The notes under the pieces: model-generated
Told to the model about the DNA's origin: nothing
What the model saw: the letters and a program-made list of their open reading frames with translations, nothing else
Databases searched by the model: none
In this document: piece after piece, positions 17,721 through 26,856 of the stretch
Layout: the number at the start of each line of letters is the position of its first letter
Numbering within the stretch: the first letter of the stretch is position 1
Made by a program: the position numbers and the translations under genes
Assembly (NCBI GenBank): GCA_003245525.1
Contig: QKCY01000376.1
Coordinates: 1 to 33,931 of the forward strand
Direction: 5' to 3'
Source of the DNA: Victivallales bacterium
Lineage (GTDB): Bacteria > Verrucomicrobiota > Lentisphaeria > Oligosphaerales > Lenti-02
Length of the DNA: 33,931 bases

Positions 17721-19147
17721 CCCCGACGAACCTCTCGAACCAAGTGGCTGCCGCCAACCGTTTGCGGCGGCAGTTGGCCCGGGTCCTGGTGCTACGCCGG
17801 TTTGCCCGGTGGTGTACCCCCTGGTGGTTCCTGTGGGGGGCCATGGTGCTGACCTTGCGTGCCGTCTGGGACACCTCCCTCCAGATTGCGGCTGTCGGCC
17901 TGCTCGGCCTGCCCTGTCTTGCCCTTCTGGCCTACTGGCGGGAGCGCCCGCGTTTCCCGGACCAGGCGCGGGCCTTGGCTCTCGTGGATGGCTGCTGCCA
18001 GGCGGGCGGTCTGCTCATGGCCACCGGCGACGGCGTCGCCACCGATGCCTGGTCCGCCACCGCGCCAGCGGGCCAGCCGCCCCGGGTCCACTGGCGGTTC
18101 CGGCGGCTGGCCGCCCTTCAGGCGGTGGGCGTGCTCTTCCTGCTGCTCTGCCTCTTCCTGCCCGCCTCGCACCTCGTGGCCGCCCCCGAAGAGCATTCGG
18201 TGCTGGACTTGCAGGCCTTGGTGGCCGAGTACCAGGCACAGATCGAGACGTTGGCCAAGGATGACGTGCTCTCCTCCCAGGAGGAGGCCGAGCTTCTCGC
18301 CATGGCCCAGCGATTGGCCAAGGAACGCTCGGCCACCGATCCCGAAATGGCCTGGGAGGCCCTGGACAAGTTGCGCGACGCCCTCGACGAGAAGGCCCGC
18401 GATGCGGCCCGGCGGGCGCTTGAGGAGATGGTCGATGCGGAACAGGCCAGGGACATTCTGCAGCAGCTTGCCGCCGCCGCCCAGAACGGGGACCTCGCTC
18501 CGGGCGAAGCGGCTGCCGCGGCCAAGGCCCTGGCCGCCCAACTGGCCGGCCAGCCCGGGGGCAAGGAGTTGGCCGAGCAGTTGGCCGCCGCTGCCGCCGC
18601 CGGGGCGCTCGATGCGGCGGACTTGCAGCGCCTCGCCCAGGCCGCCGCCAAGTTGGCCGCCATTCCCGAAGGCCAGCTCAAGCAACTGGCCGCCCAGGGC
18701 ATGCTCCCGGGCGGTGAACAGGGGCTGGGCAAGGCGCTGGCCAAGGGGCGGGCCGCGGCCCAGCAGGCCCTCGCCGATTTCCTCGCCGAAGGCGGAGCGG
18801 GGCAGGGTGAACAGGCGCTGGCCGCCGCCGCGGGCCAGTGCGACGGTTGGGGCGTGGATCGCGGTCCCGGGCACGCGCCCCTGACCTGGACCAAGGGCAG
18901 CAGCGAGGAGGGAGCGCAATTCAAGGAAACCCTCCTCCCCGGCCAGCTTCCTTCACAGCAGGACCAGACCTACCGGATTGGCGGCGATATGGTTGCCCCC
19001 AAAGTGGTGGATGGCCCCGAGGCCACCGCCAGCGGCAGCCTTGCCGGGGCCGCCGCCGGTGGCGGTTCGGCTCGTACCCACCAGGTTCTCCCCCGCCACC
19101 GGCAGGCGGTCGGCACCTATTTCCAGCGGCAGAACGGCGGGAACTGA
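17717..19147 (+). CDS. Membrane protein with two N-terminal TM segments and long Ala/Gln-rich helical region
   Basis: ATGA overlap with the upstream gene; RALALVDGCCQAGGLLMATGD; helical AAAAQNGDLAPGEAAAAAKALAAQLAG...; C-terminal VLPRHRQAVGTYFQRQ. Confidence 0.7.
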   Translation: MTPTNLSNQVAAANRLRRQLARVLVLRRFARWCTPWWFLWGAMVLTLRAVWDTSLQIAAVGLLGLPCLALLAYWRERPRFPDQARALALVDGCCQAGGLLMATGDGVATDAWSATAPAGQPPRVHWRFRRLAALQAVGVLFLLLCLFLPASHLVAAPEEHSVLDLQALVAEYQAQIETLAKDDVLSSQEEAELLAMAQRLAKERSATDPEMAWEALDKLRDALDEKARDAARRALEEMVDAEQARDILQQLAAAAQNGDLAPGEAAAAAKALAAQLAGQPGGKELAEQLAAAAAAGALDAADLQRLAQAAAKLAAIPEGQLKQLAAQGMLPGGEQGLGKALAKGRAAAQQALADFLAEGGAGQGEQALAAAAGQCDGWGVDRGPGHAPLTWTKGSSEEGAQFKETLLPGQLPSQQDQTYRIGGDMVAPKVVDGPEATASGSLAGAAAGGGSARTHQVLPRHRQAVGTYFQRQNGGN

Positions 19148-19176
19148 ACCATGCCCAACCCGCCAAGGAGCGCCCC

Positions 19177-19401
19177 ATGAACGACCTCTGGCTAGCTCTC
19201 AAGAACTACCTCTACGGCATCGGCTGGCTCTTCATCGCCGTTCATGCCATCCTGTACGGATTCCGCCTGTTTGCCCGCTTCTGTCCGCTCGACGTGCGCC
19301 AGGAGATCCAGGACCGCAACCTGCCCTTTGCGGTCATGGTGGGGCTTTTCCTCTTTGGCCTCACCTTCGGGGTGCTGTACTTCGTTGCCCATGCGCAGTA
19401 G
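19177..19401 (+). CDS. 74-aa membrane protein
   Basis: aaggag RBS; MNDLWLALKNYLYGIGWLFIAVHAILYGFRLFARFCPLDVRQEIQDRNLPFAVMVGLFLFGLTFGVLYFVAHAQ; weak DUF350-like appearance. Confidence 0.68.
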   Translation: MNDLWLALKNYLYGIGWLFIAVHAILYGFRLFARFCPLDVRQEIQDRNLPFAVMVGLFLFGLTFGVLYFVAHAQ

Positions 19402-19411
19402 GGGAGACGGC

Positions 19412-20047
19412 ATGGACAAGGTGCTCGCCAGTCCCTTCGTGCCGTTGGCGGTGCTTTGCGGCATCGTCCTCTGTTCGTGGCTGGGCGGAGCGGGATTGGG
19501 GAGTGGCGCGCCGTGCCCCCCGTGGCGCGAACGGCGGTATGACCCGGCGATCCGCGCCGCCGCCCGCCAGTACATGCCCGCCGATTGGGACTGGCGGGTC
19601 CTGAAGGCCATGGTGCGGCAGGAGAGCGGGTTCCGGCCCGGTGCCCGGAGCCGGGTCGGGGCCATCGGGCTCTGCCAGATGATGCCCCCCACCGCACGCG
19701 AGTTCGGGGTGCCGACCGGCGCTCTGGACGAGCCCGAAGTCAGTCTGTCCGTCGGCACCCGCTATCTGCGTTGGCTGTGGAACGGCTGGCCGGACCTGCC
19801 GGATGGCCCTCCCGACTGGACCCGCTCCCGCTTCGCCCTGGCCTGCTACAACGGCGGCGTGACCCGCGTCCATGCCATCGTGGACCGGACCAAGGCGGAC
19901 ACCTGGGCGGAGTTGCGGCCCCATCTCCCGGCCGAAACCCAGACCTACGTCAGGCGGATCTTCAAGGAACACCTTCCGGCCTATGCCGGTTCCGGCGGGC
20001 GCCCGGCCCGACCGCAACGGCCCTCCTTCTCGGCCAACTGGCGCTAG
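19412..20047 (+). CDS. Lytic transglycosylase, SLT domain
   Basis: WRVLKAMVRQESGFRPGARSRVGAIGLCQMMPPTAREFGVP...SVGTRYLRWL...RFALACYNGGVTRV. Confidence 0.92.
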   Translation: MDKVLASPFVPLAVLCGIVLCSWLGGAGLGSGAPCPPWRERRYDPAIRAAARQYMPADWDWRVLKAMVRQESGFRPGARSRVGAIGLCQMMPPTAREFGVPTGALDEPEVSLSVGTRYLRWLWNGWPDLPDGPPDWTRSRFALACYNGGVTRVHAIVDRTKADTWAELRPHLPAETQTYVRRIFKEHLPAYAGSGGRPARPQRPSFSANWR

Positions 20048-20817
20048 GCTCTGAGACGATCCGGGGTGTAATGCTGCATCACGTCCTCGACCTTCACCCA
20101 TTTCAGGGTGATGCAGCCCCGGGAGAGGCCGGGGAAGGCAGCCAGAATGCCCCCCGCCCCGCCCGCTCCCGAGGTCGAGAGTTCGATGGTGTTCAGGTTC
20201 AGCAGGCCGTCGATCAGTCCGGTCTTGATGGAAATGAGTTGGATATTCCGGTTCATGACCACTTTCGCGACCACGTTGAAGATGCCTTGCGTGGTGAGTG
20301 TCCGCTGGTCGGTGATGACGTAGAAACGGTGGCTCCAGTTCAGATAGGCCACGAGCGCCGCCACGCCTGCCGTGATCGCGATCCCGGTGGCAATCGCGCC
20401 TTTGGCGGTCAACGGCATCTCCTGGTTGCCGAACAGCAGGCCCACCAGCGGCACTCCCCAGACGAAGAGGCATAGGAAGCAGCAGTGGCTGAGGATGGAC
20501 AGGATGAGGGCGCTCACACTCGGATTGCGCGCATAGAGCACAGTCTCCCCGTCGGCCAACAGGCACTGCAGCCGCTTTGGGATAGGGCTCACGCCGGGGG
20601 CCGGGGCCGATCTGGCACTCGCAGGAGCCGGTCCGGGCGGGGGTGTCTGCCCATAGAGGATGGGGCCTCTGCCCGCCGGACTAGCCGGTCCGGCCGGGGC
20701 AGCCTTGGGGATTCGGAACGCCTTGCCGCAGGCAGGACACTCGGTGGCCGCTCCCGCCATACCCTCTTCGGCTTCGAGGCCCTGGGAACAGTGTGGACAC
20801 TGGATCTTCAACGCCAT
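20044..20817 (-). CDS. Zinc-ribbon + bacterial PH-like membrane protein
   Basis: CPHCSQGLEAEEGMAGAATECPACGKAFRIP; two TM segments; RFYVITDQRTLTTQGIFNVVAKVVMNRNIQLISIKTGLIDGLLNLNTIELSTSG. Stop codons of this gene and the SLT gene overlap (ctag). Confidence 0.82.
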   Translation of the reverse strand: MALKIQCPHCSQGLEAEEGMAGAATECPACGKAFRIPKAAPAGPASPAGRGPILYGQTPPPGPAPASARSAPAPGVSPIPKRLQCLLADGETVLYARNPSVSALILSILSHCCFLCLFVWGVPLVGLLFGNQEMPLTAKGAIATGIAITAGVAALVAYLNWSHRFYVITDQRTLTTQGIFNVVAKVVMNRNIQLISIKTGLIDGLLNLNTIELSTSGAGGAGGILAAFPGLSRGCITLKWVKVEDVMQHYTPDRLRA

Positions 20818-21012
20818 GGCAGTCTCTCCCTTTGGTTGGAGGCAACCGACCGTGCCCGAGGATCCCATTCATTCAGTCCGTTGCCTCCCGAACACAATAC
20901 GGATGGAACGGCAATCTGCCAAAGGAAATGGCGCAGCTACCGGGGCAATGGTGGCAATGCCAGCCCGGTGGCACCACATTGCCCGGGACGTTTCCAGCCT
21001 AGGAGAACGGAC

Positions 21013-21909
21013 ATGCATCGTCTGCTTGCGATCTGCGTCATCGTTGCCTCGTCGCTTACCGCCCAGGACGCCCAACCGGTCCGGAAACTGCTGATCTCCG
21101 GCTGCGGTCTGGGCTATGTGGCCATCGTCGATACCACCGGCAAGTTCCTGTGGCGGATGCCCCAGCCGCAGGAGACCGACGACAGTTGGCTCCTGCCCGA
21201 CGGGCACATCCTGCTGGCCTACAAGCATGGTGTCCGGGAACTCGTCCCCGACTTGGCCAGCGGACAGGGCGCGAAGGTCGTCTGGGAACGCCCCACCCCC
21301 GAAGGTGGCGAGACCCATTCCTGCCAGCCCTTGCCGGAAGGGCGCATCCTGGTCGGCGAAAGCTATGCCGGGGTCTCCCGCATCCTGGAGATCGACCGGG
21401 CGGGTAAGGAGTATGTGCGCATCGAACTGAAGGATTTCGGCGGTGCCCACTCCAGTTTCCGCCAGATCCGCAAGACGCCGCAGGGCACCTATCTGGTGAC
21501 CCAGCAGCGCGGCGGCGGCAAGGCCTTGGAGGTCGACGCGACCGGAGCGACGGTGCGCACCTTCCCCGGCGGCCGGTTCGGTGCCTGCCGCCTGCCCAAT
21601 GGCAATACCTTGGTGGCCTGCGGTGACGAGCACCGCTTCCTGGAGATTGACCCCCAGGACAAGGTCGTGTGGAGCGTGGAGCAGCAGGATCTGCCGGATG
21701 TGGCCATCGGCTTCGCCTCCGGGTTCCAGCGCCTGCCCAACGGCAACACGCTCCTCACCAACTGGGGCGGGCACGGCGGTTCGGCGGGTGCGGCCATCCT
21801 CGAGATCACCCCCGACAAGCAGGTGGTCTGGCGCAGCCCGGCGGAGATCGCCAGCCGGGTGGCCAGCGTTTTCGTGCTGGATGTCCCCGCCGACCAGGTC
21901 TGGCGCTGA
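21013..21909 (+). CDS. Secreted beta-propeller-like protein
   Basis: Signal peptide MHRLLAICVIVASSLTAQ; repeats such as WLLPDGHILLAYKHG, QPLPEGRILVGES, CRLPNGNTLVACG, QRLPNGNTLLTNWGG. aggag RBS. Confidence 0.83.
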   Translation: MHRLLAICVIVASSLTAQDAQPVRKLLISGCGLGYVAIVDTTGKFLWRMPQPQETDDSWLLPDGHILLAYKHGVRELVPDLASGQGAKVVWERPTPEGGETHSCQPLPEGRILVGESYAGVSRILEIDRAGKEYVRIELKDFGGAHSSFRQIRKTPQGTYLVTQQRGGGKALEVDATGATVRTFPGGRFGACRLPNGNTLVACGDEHRFLEIDPQDKVVWSVEQQDLPDVAIGFASGFQRLPNGNTLLTNWGGHGGSAGAAILEITPDKQVVWRSPAEIASRVASVFVLDVPADQVWR

Positions 21910-21923
21910 CCCCCAGAAAGGAA

Positions 21924-21953
21924 TCGCCCGATCCCGGAGGGCGGATCGGGCGA
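21924..21953. terminator. Strong hairpin between convergent genes (putative bidirectional terminator)
   Basis: tcgcccgatcc-cggagggc-ggatcgggcga: perfect 11-bp stem, no obvious T tract. Confidence 0.55.
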
Positions 21954-22018
21954 CATGGGCGTGGGGAACAGGTGTAGGAGGAGGGAGGGAGTGGAGGAGG
22001 GGTGGCTTTCGGAGTCGG

Positions 22019-22693
22019 TCAGCGGCCGGTGTACCATTCCCGGGGGGCGGCGAGAGTATACTGGAGTGCCTCTACATGGCCGTCCACCCAGAGCAGGTTG
22101 GAGATGCGGTTTCCGCCGTGACGCCAGTACTCGTCGCGGCGTTCTTGCTGGGGCCATTGGGTCAGATTCTCGCTCTTCCCGGATTGCGGGCAGAGCATGT
22201 CCCCATTGTCGTCGAGACGCTGTTCCCACGCGTCATGGCAAAAAATGGTCTCGGAGGGCTTGCGGAACTGGGTGGTTAGACTGCCGCCGCCCGTGATGTA
22301 GCCGTTGAGGCCGTAGGTGGACTGCTTGACCCGGCTCTGGTCGTCATCGCCGTAGGGATCGACTTCCTTCATGACCGGGCAGGCGAACACCCGGCTGTCG
22401 TTGATGTAGGGGTTGTAGAAGCAGCCCCAGTAGGCGTCGTTGTGGCCGTAGGGGGGATCGTACACCCAGAAAGCGCCGTTCACCGACGTGTGGTAGCGCT
22501 GGGCGTTGTCGCTGGTGTACATGGCGGTGGCCGTGCCGATCTGCTTGAGGTTGTTCATGCACTGGGCCTGGTGCGCCTTGTCCCGGGCGCGGGCCAGGGC
22601 TGGGAGCAGCATGGAGGCCAGGATCGCGATGATGGCGATCACGACGAGCAGTTCGATCAGCGTAAAGGAACGGGGCGATCGGTGGCGGTTCAT
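22019..22693 (-). CDS. Prepilin-type N-terminal cleavage/methylation protein (type II pseudopilin-like, H-X9-DG type)
   Basis: [46 protein letters not shown]...[19 protein letters not shown]. Confidence 0.93.
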   Translation of the reverse strand: MNRHRSPRSFTLIELLVVIAIIAILASMLLPALARARDKAHQAQCMNNLKQIGTATAMYTSDNAQRYHTSVNGAFWVYDPPYGHNDAYWGCFYNPYINDSRVFACPVMKEVDPYGDDDQSRVKQSTYGLNGYITGGGSLTTQFRKPSETIFCHDAWEQRLDDNGDMLCPQSGKSENLTQWPQQERRDEYWRHGGNRISNLLWVDGHVEALQYTLAAPREWYTGR

Positions 22694-22844
22694 GGGGACG
22701 GTCTCCGTATTTCCAAGCATCTGGCAGACATGTGAACACAGCGGGAGGGATGACAAGAGTCAGGATATGCCCCGGGAATTGGCCTCCCATCAGCCCCGCG
22801 TTAGAAAGCCGCGAAAGGTGGCGGGGGACAAAGGAACGCCCGGG

Positions 22845-22873
22845 TTGACCCCGGTTTTGCTGGCCGCTACATT
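22845..22873 (+). promoter_or_regulatory. Putative sigma70-type promoter for dprA-topA
   Basis: ttgacc - 17 bp - tacatt, about 70 bp upstream of the dprA start. Confidence 0.45.
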
Positions 22874-22943
22874 CAGCTCCCGGGATTGCCGGAGCCTGTG
22901 GCGGGTTCGGCGTCCGCTGTCCTGCCGCCGAGAGGAGCGTCGC

Positions 22944-24089
22944 ATGGATCGTCGCCGTGCCTACCTGACTCTGAACCTGCTGCCGGGTATCGGCCCGGTG
23001 CGCGTGGCCCAGTTGCTCAGCCTGTTCCCGTCGCCCGAAGCCATTCTGGAAGCCACCGCTGCCGATCTGGCCCGTGTGCCCGGCATCGGCGGCAAGCTGG
23101 CGGGGGTCATCGCCGACTGGCGGAACCAGTGCGATGTGGACCGGGAGATGGCGATGGTGGAGCAGGCCGGGGTACTGGTCTTGACCCGCGACGATGCCGA
23201 CTACCCGGCCCTGCTGGCGGAGATCCACGATCCCCCGCTCTGCCTCTACGTCCGGGGCGCGCCCGAGGCGGTGGCCCGGACCCGGGGCGGCATTGCCATC
23301 GTGGGCAGCCGCCGGACCACCTCCTACGGGGTGATGATGGCGGAACGGCTGGCCACGGCGGCCTCCGTGGCGGGTTGGCCCGTGGTCTCCGGACTGGCGC
23401 GCGGAATCGACACCGTGGCCCATCAGGGAACCCTCGCGGCGGGCGGCACGACGATCGGCGTACTCGGCTGCGGCCTCGCCTACGTCTATCCCCAGGAGAA
23501 CCTCGACCTCGCCCGGCGGATCGTGGCCGAAGGCGGGGCGTTGGTCAGCGAGTTTCCCATGACCTGCCGTCCGGACAAGCGCAATTTCCCCATGCGCAAC
23601 CGGATTATTTCGGGGCTCACCCGCGGCACCATCGTGGTCGAGGCCGGGTTCCAGTCCGGCTCGCTCATCACCGCCGCCACTGCCCTGGATCAGGGCCGGG
23701 CCGTGTTCGCGGTGCCGGGCCGGGTGGACTCCCCCCAGTCGCGCGGCTGCCACGCCCTGATCCGTGACGGGGCCCGTCTGGTGGAAAGTTTCCAGGATGT
23801 GGCCGAGGAGTTCGGCGGCCTTCCTGGCCTCGATCTGGCGGCCGAATCGGCCCGCGGTGCGGAAGCTTGCCGGAAACCCGCACCCGATTTGGTGTTGACT
23901 GATCTGGAGCGCAAGCTATTGTCCTTGCTCGACGAAAGCGAAACGGCCATCGATTCGCTGATCGTGGCCGCTGGCGAGCCCGCCGCCCAGGTTCTTGGCA
24001 CTCTTCTCCTGCTGGAGATGAAGCGGCTGGTCAAGCAGCTCCCAGGCCGCCGGGTCGTGCGGAGCGGTGGCGGTGTTGTCGCCGAATGA
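22944..24089 (+). CDS. dprA: DNA processing protein DprA
   Basis: YLTLNLLPGIGPVRVAQLL; GGIAIVGSRRTTSYG; VVSGLARGIDTVAHQGTLAAGGTTIGVLGCGLAYVYPQEN; FPMRNRIISGLTRGTIVVEAGFQSGSLITA. Confidence 0.95.
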   Translation: MDRRRAYLTLNLLPGIGPVRVAQLLSLFPSPEAILEATAADLARVPGIGGKLAGVIADWRNQCDVDREMAMVEQAGVLVLTRDDADYPALLAEIHDPPLCLYVRGAPEAVARTRGGIAIVGSRRTTSYGVMMAERLATAASVAGWPVVSGLARGIDTVAHQGTLAAGGTTIGVLGCGLAYVYPQENLDLARRIVAEGGALVSEFPMTCRPDKRNFPMRNRIISGLTRGTIVVEAGFQSGSLITAATALDQGRAVFAVPGRVDSPQSRGCHALIRDGARLVESFQDVAEEFGGLPGLDLAAESARGAEACRKPAPDLVLTDLERKLLSLLDESETAIDSLIVAAGEPAAQVLGTLLLLEMKRLVKQLPGRRVVRSGGGVVAE

Positions 24090-24104
24090 CTCTTCGAGGT
24101 AGGA

Positions 24105-26843
24105 ATGAGCAAATCTCTGATAGTGGTGGAATCGCCGACCAAGGCCCGGACCATCGGGCGGTATCTGGGTCAGCAGGGCTGTACGATCATGGCCTCCATG
24201 GGGCATGTCCGCGACCTGCCCTCCTCGTCGCTGGGCGTTGACCTGCAAGGCGGCTTCCAACCGCAATACGTGCCCACCGACAAGGGCAAGAAGGTGCTGA
24301 GCGACCTCGCCAAGGCCGCCAAGGGTGCCTCCGACATCTATCTGGCAACGGACCCGGACCGCGAGGGGGAGGCCATCGCCTGGCATCTCCGCGAGGCCCT
24401 GAAGAAGGGCACCAAGGCCGCCTTCCACCGGGTGACGTTCCACGAGATCACCCCCCGCGCCATCGCCGAGGCGTTCGAGCACCCCGGCGAGATCGTGGAC
24501 GCCGTGGTGGATGCCCAGCAGGCCCGCCGGGTGCTCGACCGCCTGGTAGGCTACCAGGTCAGTCCCATGCTCTGGCGCGAGGTCAAGCGCGGTACCAGCG
24601 CCGGGCGCGTGCAGTCCGTCGCCCTCCGCCTGGTGGTAGAGCGGGAGCGCGAGATCCTGGGCTTCACCCCCCTGGAATACTGGAACCTGGACGCGATCTT
24701 CGAGACGCGCGATCCCAAGTCCGCCCTGAAGACCCGCCTCGCGCTGGTGGACGGCAGCAAGGCGAACGTGCCCGACGAGGCCACGGCCAACGCCTTCGCC
24801 GCCGAGTTGGAGACCGCTGCCTACCGGGTCTCCAAGGTGGCCTCCAAGCCCCGGCAGCAGACCGCCGCCCCGCCCTTCATCACCAGTACCCTCCAGCAGG
24901 CCGCGAGCAGCAACCTGCGCCTCGGCACCAGCCAGACCATGCGCGTCGCCCAGGAGCTGTACGAAGGTATCGAGCTCGGGGCTGGCGGCCCGGTCGGTCT
25001 GATTACCTACATGCGAACCGACTCGGTGAACATCTCCCGCGAGGCCCAGACCGCCGCCCGCGACTTCATTGCCCAGACCTACGGCCCGGACTACGTGCCC
25101 GAGAGGCCGAACCAGTACCGGTCGCGCAAATCCGCCCAGGAGGCGCACGAAGCCATCCGCCCGACCGATATCACCCGTACCCCGGACAGCCTGGCGGCCC
25201 ATCTCGACGCCCGCCAACTGAAGCTCTATCGCCTCATCTGGCAGCGTTTCCTGGCCAGCCAGATGGCCCCGGCCAAGCAACTCGACCACGTCATCGAGAT
25301 CCAGGCGGTGCCGGTCGCGACCGCCCTGAGTCACGACTATGTGTTCCGCGCCTCGGCCCGCGAGACTCTCTTCCCCGGCTACCAGATCGCCTACAACATC
25401 AGCGACGTGGGCAAGGAGGACAGCGAGGAGGACGCCATCCAGGAGGCCAGGAATCTGCCGCCCCTGAAGGTGGGCCTCCCCTGCGACCTGCGCGACCTGC
25501 TCCGCGAGCAGTGCTTCACCCAACCCCCGAAGCGCTACTCGGAAGCGACCCTGGTCCGGGCGCTGGAAGCCAACGGCGTCGGCCGCCCGTCCACCTATGC
25601 GACCACCGTGGGCACCATCCAGACCCGCGACTACGTGGCCAGGGACAAGAGCCGTCTGATCCCCACGGAGCTGGGTTTCCAGGTCAACGACTTCCTGGTG
25701 AAGCGTATGCCCGACCTCTTCGACATCGGCTTCACGGCCACCATGGAGGAGCGGTTGGACCAGATCGAGGAAGGCGCGGTCAACTGGACCGTCATGCTCG
25801 AGGATTTCTACGACCATTTCCGCCAGTGGGTGAACGCCCGCGACATGGTGGGCACCGCCACGGGTGAGACCGCCCTCCGGCTGCTGGAACTGTTCCCCGA
25901 CGATTTCGCCTGGGACCCGCCGGTCACCCGCGGCAAACGCACCTACGACGACGGCAAGTTCCACCAGTCCCTGCTCGGCCAGGTGACCGAGAAGAAGAAG
26001 GACCTGAGCGAGCGCCAGTGGAAGGCCCTCATCGCCCTGGCGGCACGCTATGCCGACCGGCTGCCCGGTCTGGCCGCCTGCGCCGAGGAGCTGGGGCTCA
26101 CCGAGGCCATCGCGGAGTACCAGATGGCCCGCGAGGAGCAGGAGCAGGCCCAGGAAACGCCCGCCGAAGCCGATCCCGAGCAGTTGGCCTTCGTCCACCT
26201 CCTGGATGCGGTGACCGAATGGGCCGAGCCCGCCAGCCGCGGCAAGCGCGTCTATGATGATCGCAAGTTCCGCGACTCCCTGCTGGAGCAGGTCGAGGGC
26301 GGCAAGTCGCTCAGCCCCGCCCAGCGCGGCGCCTTGGAACGCCTGGTGGGCAAGTACCGGGCCCAGATCTCCAACTACGAGGAGGCCGCCGCCCGGTTCG
26401 GGCTGGCTGCCGAGAGCGCCGAGGCGGCACTTTCGGACGAGGAGCTCGAAGCCATCGGGACCATGCTGGCCATGCTCGAACAGGTCAAGCAGTGGGCCGA
26501 GCCGGTCAAGCGCGGCAAGCGGGTCTACGACGACCACGAGTTCGCCGAATCCCTGGCCAAGCAGTTCAAGGCCAAGAACGCCCTGTCGCCCCGCCAGGTC
26601 GAGGCTTTGCGCAGAATGTTGCCCAAGTATGCGGCCCAGATCCCCGGTTTCGCGGAGAAGTCCGCCACCCTGGGCGTCCAGGCCAAGGTGGAGCCGAAGA
26701 AGACGGACGCCGCCTGTCCGGAATGCGGCGCCCCCATGCTGGAGCGGCGTTCCCGGCGCGGCGTGTTCTACGGCTGCTCGAACTACCCGAAGTGCAAGCA
26801 CACGGCCAACGAATTGCCCGGAGCCAAGTCCGCCGAGGCCTAG
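24105..26843 (+). CDS. topA: DNA topoisomerase I with one C-terminal zinc finger and a triplicated C-terminal module
   Basis: SKSLIVVESPTKARTIGRYLG; TDPDREGEAIAWHL; GLITYMRTDSVNIS; GRPSTYATTV; CPECGAPMLERRSRRGVFYGCSNYPKCKHT. Confidence 0.96.
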   Translation: MSKSLIVVESPTKARTIGRYLGQQGCTIMASMGHVRDLPSSSLGVDLQGGFQPQYVPTDKGKKVLSDLAKAAKGASDIYLATDPDREGEAIAWHLREALKKGTKAAFHRVTFHEITPRAIAEAFEHPGEIVDAVVDAQQARRVLDRLVGYQVSPMLWREVKRGTSAGRVQSVALRLVVEREREILGFTPLEYWNLDAIFETRDPKSALKTRLALVDGSKANVPDEATANAFAAELETAAYRVSKVASKPRQQTAAPPFITSTLQQAASSNLRLGTSQTMRVAQELYEGIELGAGGPVGLITYMRTDSVNISREAQTAARDFIAQTYGPDYVPERPNQYRSRKSAQEAHEAIRPTDITRTPDSLAAHLDARQLKLYRLIWQRFLASQMAPAKQLDHVIEIQAVPVATALSHDYVFRASARETLFPGYQIAYNISDVGKEDSEEDAIQEARNLPPLKVGLPCDLRDLLREQCFTQPPKRYSEATLVRALEANGVGRPSTYATTVGTIQTRDYVARDKSRLIPTELGFQVNDFLVKRMPDLFDIGFTATMEERLDQIEEGAVNWTVMLEDFYDHFRQWVNARDMVGTATGETALRLLELFPDDFAWDPPVTRGKRTYDDGKFHQSLLGQVTEKKKDLSERQWKALIALAARYADRLPGLAACAEELGLTEAIAEYQMAREEQEQAQETPAEADPEQLAFVHLLDAVTEWAEPASRGKRVYDDRKFRDSLLEQVEGGKSLSPAQRGALERLVGKYRAQISNYEEAAARFGLAAESAEAALSDEELEAIGTMLAMLEQVKQWAEPVKRGKRVYDDHEFAESLAKQFKAKNALSPRQVEALRRMLPKYAAQIPGFAEKSATLGVQAKVEPKKTDAACPECGAPMLERRSRRGVFYGCSNYPKCKHTANELPGAKSAEA

Positions 26844-26856
26844 GGGAGCGACCGCC

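Noticed and set aside
18470-18830. Ala-rich low-complexity region in the 476-aa protein as a DNA repeat
   Set aside because: Nucleotide sequence is not periodic; it is a helical coding region with biased composition.
22019-22693. Prepilin-like protein as novel system
   Set aside because: Ordinary, highly expanded family in PVC bacteria; single copy here with no secretion genes nearby.
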